7,532 nucleotides of DNA, from contig JAIRKS010000094.1 in the NCBI GenBank assembly GCA_031259905.1, forward strand, positions 1 to 7,532. Reading direction: 5' to 3'. The stretch comes from Odoribacteraceae bacterium. Its GTDB lineage: Bacteria > Bacteroidota > Bacteroidia > Bacteroidales > Marinifilaceae. The notes under the pieces are model-generated. The model saw only the letters and a program-made list of their open reading frames with translations, did no database searches and was not told the DNA's origin. Each line of letters begins with the position of its first letter. Position 1 is the stretch's first letter. Of the stretch, positions 6,919-7,532 are shown piece by piece. The translations under genes and the position numbers were made by a program.

Positions 6919-7191
6919 TCGTTGTCTCCAACGAACATGTCGTTGTCTCCAACGAATATGTCGTTGTCTCCAACGAGCTGTTCGTTGTCTCCAACGAGCT
7001 GCTCGTTGTCTCCAACGAGCCGTTCGTTGTCTCCAACGAGCTGCTCGTTGTCTCCAACGAGTCGCTCGTTGTCTCCTACGAGTCGCTCGTTGTCTCCTAC
7101 GAGTCGCTCGTTGTCTCCTACGAGTCCGTCGTTGTCTCCTACAAATCCGTCATTGTCTCCTACAAATCCGTTATTGTCTCCTACGAGTCCG
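6919..7191. repeat. Tandem array B, 13 units of 21 bp carrying inverted repeats
   Basis: Thirteen contiguous 21-bp units starting TCGTTGTCTCC. The first seven (6919-7065) each contain a perfect inverted repeat, TCGTTG and CAACGA around TCTC; in the copy at 7001-7020 the stem extends to 8 bp. On the minus strand, the operon's sense strand, the loop is GAGA, a GNRA-class tetraloop closed by a G-C pair. Units 8-10 change CCAACGA to CCTACGA, placing one mismatch in the stem, and units 11-13 decay further. Many substitutions (CCA/CCT, AGC/AGT, TGC/TGT, ACG/ACA) would be silent in a plus-strand SLSPTSC heptapeptide frame; an antisense frame LVGDNEQ shares the same third positions. Confidence 0.95.
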
Positions 7192-7260
7192 TCGTTGTCT
7201 TATATAAAGCTGTGGTTGTCTTGTACAATACCGCGGTTGTCTCTAATGAAAAGACCGCAG
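7192..7260. repeat. Degenerate units joining arrays B and C
   Basis: Three decayed B-type units (7192-7254) keep the 21-bp spacing and a TTGTCT core while the rest drifts. The last one is hybrid: B-like CGGTTGTCTC (7234-7243) runs directly into TAATGAAAAGACCGCAG (7244-7260), which is 17 of the 21 bases of a C unit. Array C thus joins B in step, not after a spacer. The stop codon TAA at 7200-7202 closes the minus-strand frame that is open on both sides. Confidence 0.8.
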
Positions 7261-7449
7261 GCGTTAATGGAGAGACCGCAGGCGTTAATGGAAAGACCGC
7301 AGGCGTTAATGAAAAGACCGCGGGCGTTAATGAAAAGACCGCAGGCGTTAATGAAGAGACCGCAGGCGTTAATGAAGAGACCGCAGGCGTTAATGGAGAG
7401 ACCGCAGGCGTTAATGAAAAGACCGCGGGCGTTAATGAAGAGACCGCGG
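7261..7449. repeat. Tandem array C, 9 units of 21 bp
   Basis: Nine contiguous 21-bp units of the form GCGTTAATG, then GAG/GAA/AAA/AAG, then AGACCGC with AG or GG. Variation is confined to four positions. The plus frame reads as a basic heptapeptide ALMKRPQ (Lys/Glu and Gln/Arg alternating); the minus frame reads GLFINAC/R. The 8-mer GGCGTTAA is shared with array A, hinting that A and C derive from one ancestor. No strong inverted repeat is seen here, unlike array B. A last broken copy (GTGTTATCG) starts at 7450. Confidence 0.95.
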
Positions 7450-7489
7450 GTGTTATCGTTGGCAGCGTGAGAAGTAAAGATCCGGCCGT

Positions 7490-7532
7490 CTATTGTTCGA
7501 TGAAGCGGGGCGTGACCGGCGACGGGCCGGTA
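7490..7532 (-). CDS. Possible C-terminal end of the preceding minus-strand gene
   Basis: From the right edge a minus-strand frame reads TGPSPVTPRFIEQ and stops at TAG (7490-7492). It is chosen over the other two minus frames because its codons mostly end in G or C, as in the lyase, reductase and synthase genes. Another frame (YRPVAGHAPLHRTIDG) stays open through array C until 7200 and cannot be excluded. Thirteen codons give no product. The inverted repeat ACCGGC/GCCGGT (7515-7531) lies within it. Confidence 0.3.
   Translation of the reverse strand, partial: TGPSPVTPRFIEQ

Larger units (their letters stand above)
6626..7489. other. Repeat-filled upstream region without a convincing gene
   Basis: About 860 bases between the lyase start and the putative end of the preceding gene. 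It holds the promoter candidate (6643-6674), about 70 non-repetitive bases (6675-6744), arrays A, B and C with their joins, and a 40-base tail (7450-7489). Several frames on both strands stay open for long distances, as any stop-free 21-bp unit must when repeated. The plus-strand frame open up to the stop at 7468-7470 has only a GTG start (6757) inside array A and no visible ribosome site. I therefore annotate no protein here. Confidence 0.6.

Noticed and set aside
6657..6938. 93-codon minus-strand frame ending PVTLPGLP, as a small protein gene
   Set aside because: Its Met lies inside array B and is created by one variant unit (a neighbouring copy has ATA there). Most of its length is array A repeat, and it runs into the promoter candidate region. 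Openness is explained by a stop-free 21-bp unit.
6875..7057. 60-codon minus-strand frame of SLETTSS repeats
   Set aside because: In this frame the unit-to-unit substitutions of array B fall mostly at second codon positions, the opposite of what a coding sequence would show.
6745..7449. CRISPR array
   Set aside because: The 21-bp units are contiguous with no unique spacers, the unit changes gradually along the arrays, and no cas gene is present.
7515..7531. Inverted repeat ACCGGC/GCCGGT as a terminator
   Set aside because: Six-base stem without a T-run on either strand, at the edge and probably inside a coding sequence; likely a by-product of GC-rich composition.

Overview
The window is most of a biosynthetic operon for an aryl polyene or flexirubin-type pigment, read entirely on the minus strand (right to left). 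The organism is probably a GC-rich member of the Bacteroidota. This rests on the gene content and order, the weak Shine-Dalgarno sequences, and a match to the Bacteroidota promoter pattern (TTG, spacer, TAnnTTTG) in front of the first gene. The genus cannot be read from the sequence.

Operon, in transcription order from position 6625 down to 1: MIO-type aromatic amino acid ammonia-lyase; SDR ketoreductase; ketosynthase with a complete Cys-His-His triad; acyl carrier protein; LpxL/HtrB-like acyltransferase; an O-methyltransferase joined in frame to a hotdog dehydratase; 4HBT/YbgC-type thioesterase; and the first five codons of a further gene at the left edge. Junctions are tight: three have ATGA stop/start overlaps and one gene starts inside its predecessor. 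The expected logic is that the lyase makes a hydroxycinnamate-type starter, the ketosynthase, ketoreductase and dehydratase extend it on the ACP as a conjugated polyene, the methyltransferase decorates the aryl head, and the acyltransferase and thioesterase handle transfer to a membrane lipid or release. A starter-activating ligase, a chain-length-factor partner and an exporter are not in the window and would be expected beside it. The darA/darB genes that separate flexirubins from plain aryl polyenes are not visible.

Upstream (right) of the lyase, about 860 bp (6626-7489) holds no convincing gene but is filled by three adjacent tandem arrays, all with a 21-bp unit: array A (6745-6870, 6 units), array B (6919-7191, 13 units, then three decayed ones to 7254) and array C (7261-7449, 9 units). 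Array B is a chain of short perfect inverted repeats which, transcribed in the operon direction, would form hairpins with GAGA (GNRA-class) loops. 21 bp is two turns of B-DNA and also seven codons, so either phased DNA/RNA structure or heptapeptide coding is possible. This region and the methyltransferase-dehydratase fusion are the least ordinary parts of the window. At the far right edge, a minus-strand reading frame ending at 7490 may be the tail of the preceding gene.
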